A stretch of DNA of 64,000 nt from Polaromonas sp. 39-63-25 (GTDB lineage Bacteria > Pseudomonadota > Gammaproteobacteria > Burkholderiales > Burkholderiaceae_C), in NCBI RefSeq assembly GCF_002278925.1, contig NZ_NCJH01000001.1, positions 186,001 through 250,000 of the forward strand, written 5' to 3'. Of this stretch, positions 61,966-64,000 are shown in pieces. Position numbers and translations under genes: made by a program. The stretch's first letter is position 1. Every line of letters starts with the position of its first letter. The notes under the pieces are model-generated. The model saw only the letters and a list, made by a program, of their open reading frames with translations, ran no database searches and had not been told where the DNA came from.

Positions 61966-62139
61966 TCAGGGTGCGGGATCGGCCGGTGGCGGTGTGCCGC
62001 CCGCGTCGTCGCCATCGGGCGTATCGTCATCGGGCAGGTCCGGTTTGCCTTCGGCCTTGCGCTTGAGCTTTTCTTCTTTCTTCTTCTTTTTGGCCAGCTC
62101 TTTCTGACGTTTTTCGTAGGAATAATTGGGAGTTGCCAC
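61966..62139 (-). CDS. Small lysine-rich conserved protein
   Basis: A 57-residue protein starting at a GTG. Its sequence MATPNYSYEKRQKELAKKKK begins a very basic helix, followed by an acidic, proline-rich tail ending in DPAP. I recall similar short proteins in many Burkholderiales, always with this N-terminus; no function is known. It lies 25 bp downstream of the MetC-like gene start-to-stop on the other side and is read in the same direction as the flanking repeat. Confidence 0.7.
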   Translation of the reverse strand: MATPNYSYEKRQKELAKKKKKEEKLKRKAEGKPDLPDDDTPDGDDAGGTPPPADPAP

Positions 62140-62164
62140 AGCGTGCTTTCTTCAGGAATATGTC

Positions 62165-63352
62165 CTAACTGTACTGCATCGCCGCCAGCGCGTTCGCCAG
62201 GTCGGCCTGCAGGTCGGCCACCGCCTCCAGCCCGACCGAAAACCGCACCAGGCCGCCCTGAAAGGGCCAGGGCGTGGTGCGTATCGCCGGCACGTCGTAA
62301 GGCGCGCACAGGCTCATGGGACCAGCCCAGCTGTAGCCGAGCCTGAACAGCTGCAGGCTGTCGCAGAAGCGGTCCACCTCGGCTTGCGGATAGCCGGCCT
62401 TGAACACGATGCTCAGCAGGCAGGCAGCGGCCGTGCAGTCGCGTTGCCAGGTCGCATGGCCGGGCGAGCCGGCCAGCGCCGGGTGCAGCACGGCCTCGAT
62501 CTGAGGTTGCTGCTGCAGCCAGACCGCCAGCGCGCGCGTGGCGCTGTCCTGCGCGGCGTAACGCAGGGCCATGCTGCCCAGCCCGCGCAGCACCAGTTCG
62601 GCGTCGTTGCCGGCCACACCGTAACCGACGCGCATATGGCAGAAATGCACCAGGTGATGCAGCGTCTCGTTGCGCGTGACGACCGAGCCCATCAGCACGT
62701 CGGCGCCGCCGCTGGGGTACTTGGTCAGGGCCTGGATGGAGATGTCGGCGCCCAGTTCAAAGGCGTTGAAGGCGATGCCCGCCCCCCATGTGTTGTCCAG
62801 CGCCGTCACGATACCTTGCGGATGCACATCGCCGTGCGCCTTGACGGCCGCCACCAGCGCCGGCAGGTCCGGAAACTCCAGCGTGATCGAGCCCGGTGCC
62901 TCGAGCCAAACCAGGCGCGTTGAGCCACTCAGTTTGGCGGCCAGGTCGGCGGGCTGCATGGGATCGTAATAACGGAAGCGGACGCCCCAGCCGGCCAGCT
63001 CATGCTGCGCAAAGGTCTTGTTGGGACCGTAGGCGTTGTCGGGAATCAGCACCTCGTCGCCGGCCCTCAGCAGCGCCATGTCGACCAGCGCCACCGCCGC
63101 GAGGCCGCTGGGCACCAAGGTGCAGAACTGCCCGCCTTCGAGCGTGGCAATACGTTCCTCGAGCGTGAAGGTGGTCGGTGTGCCGTGCAGGCCGTAGGTG
63201 TAGCCGGTCTTGTGTTTCCAGTCGCGCTGGCGCAAGGCCGCCACATTCGGAAAGATGACCGTCGAGGCCTTGTGCACGGCGGGGTTGACGGCCTCGAAAC
63301 CGGCGGGCGGTTTGTAGGGGTGGTGGATCAGCTGGGTGGAAATATCGCTCAT
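62165..63352 (-). CDS. metC: Cystathionine beta-lyase (MetC-like PLP enzyme)
   Basis: A 395-residue Cys/Met-metabolism PLP enzyme; cystathionine beta-lyase splits cystathionine to homocysteine. The Schiff-base lysine is K211 (LTKYPSGGADV). Other motifs are YTYGLHGTPTTFTLEERIATLEGG (about 51-74), LVPSGLAAV and VTALDNTWGAG. The overall pattern fits MetC rather than MetB or MetZ. The next gene upstream on the strand is the phosphoribosyltransferase, with an 88-bp repeat in between. Confidence 0.92.
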   Translation of the reverse strand: MSDISTQLIHHPYKPPAGFEAVNPAVHKASTVIFPNVAALRQRDWKHKTGYTYGLHGTPTTFTLEERIATLEGGQFCTLVPSGLAAVALVDMALLRAGDEVLIPDNAYGPNKTFAQHELAGWGVRFRYYDPMQPADLAAKLSGSTRLVWLEAPGSITLEFPDLPALVAAVKAHGDVHPQGIVTALDNTWGAGIAFNAFELGADISIQALTKYPSGGADVLMGSVVTRNETLHHLVHFCHMRVGYGVAGNDAELVLRGLGSMALRYAAQDSATRALAVWLQQQPQIEAVLHPALAGSPGHATWQRDCTAAACLLSIVFKAGYPQAEVDRFCDSLQLFRLGYSWAGPMSLCAPYDVPAIRTTPWPFQGGLVRFSVGLEAVADLQADLANALAAMQYS

Positions 63353-63412
63353 CTGCCAATGTTAACGGCAGGCGATGGTGGGCAATGCGGCTGAGCGCCC
63401 TCCCATTCAAGC

Positions 63413-63501
63413 AGGGGCCGCGGATCTGGCTCTGCCAGTCCGCAGGCGCAGCGCCCCCTCGGGGGGCAGAGAGCGACACGCAGTGCGCGAACGTGGGGGC
63501 T
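63413..63501 (-). repeat. ~88-bp dispersed repeat, copy 2
   Basis: Almost the same sequence as 6239-6328: GGGGCCGCGGATC at one end, GCAGGCGCAGCGCCCCCTCG in the middle and GAACGTGGGGGC at the other end. On the minus strand it starts directly after the stop codon of the phosphoribosyltransferase gene, as copy 1 does after rlmH. Confidence 0.85.
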
Positions 63502-63999
63502 CTAGATCTTCCATTTTTCCATCAGCTGCGCGGGCCGCAAGGCATCGTAGCCCTCGAAGGGCTGGTGAATCCATGGGTTGGTCGGCAGGAACTCGACCGA
63601 ATAATCCGGCTGGAAGGCGGACACGCCCTTGGTCCAGATCACCGCGCTGCGCAGTTCGCTGATCGGTTTGTAGTTGTTGCGCAGCTGGTGAATGACGGCG
63701 TTGAGCGTGTGGCCAGTGTCGGCCAGGTCATCGACCAGCAGCACCTTACCGGCGATCTCGCCCTTGGGGGTGGTGATGAAACGTGCGATATCGAGGTTGC
63801 CCTGCACCGTGCCGGAGTCGGCGCGGTAGGAGCTGGTGGACATGATGGCCAGTGGCTTGTCGAAAATGCGCGAGAGGATGTCGCCGGGCCGCATGCCGCC
63901 GCGCGCCAGGCACAGAATGGTGTCGAACTGCCAGTCGGACTGGTGGATCTTGATCGCCAGTTTTTCAATCAGGTTGTGGTACTCGTCATAACTGACATA
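63502..63999 (-). CDS. Phosphoribosyltransferase (5' part outside window)
   Basis: The last 165 residues of a purine-type phosphoribosyltransferase; the start lies beyond the right edge. LARGGMRPGDIL and the PRPP-binding motif VLLVDDLADTGHT (aspartate pair then ADTGHT) are clear. The C-terminal WIHQPFEGYDAL is typical of the Gpt/hypoxanthine group seen in proteobacteria. The exact base (xanthine, guanine or hypoxanthine) cannot be read. Confidence 0.85.
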   Translation of the reverse strand, partial: YVSYDEYHNLIEKLAIKIHQSDWQFDTILCLARGGMRPGDILSRIFDKPLAIMSTSSYRADSGTVQGNLDIARFITTPKGEIAGKVLLVDDLADTGHTLNAVIHQLRNNYKPISELRSAVIWTKGVSAFQPDYSVEFLPTNPWIHQPFEGYDALRPAQLMEKWKI

Positions 64000-64000
64000 A

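Overview
The window is high-G+C bacterial chromosome. Its gene content (RNase G-Maf-RlmH-RsfS-NadD block, HemF, LigD/Ku, MnmH, DUF3365 sensor) and its dispersed repeats point to a betaproteobacterium of the order Burkholderiales, most like the Comamonadaceae (Polaromonas/Rhodoferax/Variovorax type). That placement is inferred from family knowledge and was not computed. I saw no rRNA, tRNA, CRISPR array, insertion sequence or complete prophage.

Layout. 0-3.3 kb: end of an MsbA-type lipid A exporter and two glycosyltransferases (cell-surface glycan). 2.1-12.1 kb, minus strand: a tightly packed run, mostly with overlapping stop/start codons, from yebC through purD, an acyltransferase, hemF, nadD, rsfS, rlmH, maf and rng to a polysaccharide deacetylase and a glycosyltransferase. 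12.2-16.6 kb: HerA-like ATPase, upp, an acetyltransferase and a cytosine-deaminase-like amidohydrolase. 16.6-18.5 kb: a lower-G+C island with one KAP-type P-loop NTPase, the best candidate here for an undescribed (possibly defence) gene. 18.5-22.9 kb: RNB ribonuclease and small metabolic genes. 22.9-25.8 kb: a formate/nitrite-type channel and a PP2C-kinase fusion behind a sigma-54-like promoter and an attenuator-like terminator. 26-30.4 kb: Tat-exported PhoD phosphatase, a remnant of an FtsH-like gene, and envelope proteins. 30.7-34.4 kb: Ku and LigD (non-homologous end joining). 34.5-41.6 kb: lipoproteins, a YXWGXW protein, a glycine-zipper/DUF2383 protein, GST, methyltransferase and an OmpA-family porin. 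41.6-46.4 kb: beta-oxidation genes (LCAD-like dehydrogenase, thiolase, FadJ-like enzyme). 46.4-52.2 kb: a catabolic cluster with a NicX-type ring-cleavage dioxygenase, alpha/beta hydrolase, flavin reductase, acyl-CoA-dehydrogenase-like protein, CoA ligase and MarR regulator. 52.2-56.1 kb: MarR-GNAT fusion, EamA transporter, two-part chromate transporter, rlmB. 56.2-59.2 kb: a haem-c/HAMP sensor and a kinase-cyclase fusion. 59.3-64 kb: YbbA-like ATPase divergent from tesA, mnmH, a small lysine-rich protein, a MetC-like enzyme and a phosphoribosyltransferase running off the end.

Two repeat families run through the window: a ~45-bp element (AGCCC...GCAGCTAT-N6/7-ATAGC) with about nine good copies, two of them inside one coding sequence, and an ~88-bp element whose two copies abut stop codons. 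The genes at 28-37 kb also share an upstream octamer (TGTAGGAC), which suggests common regulation of DNA-repair and envelope functions.
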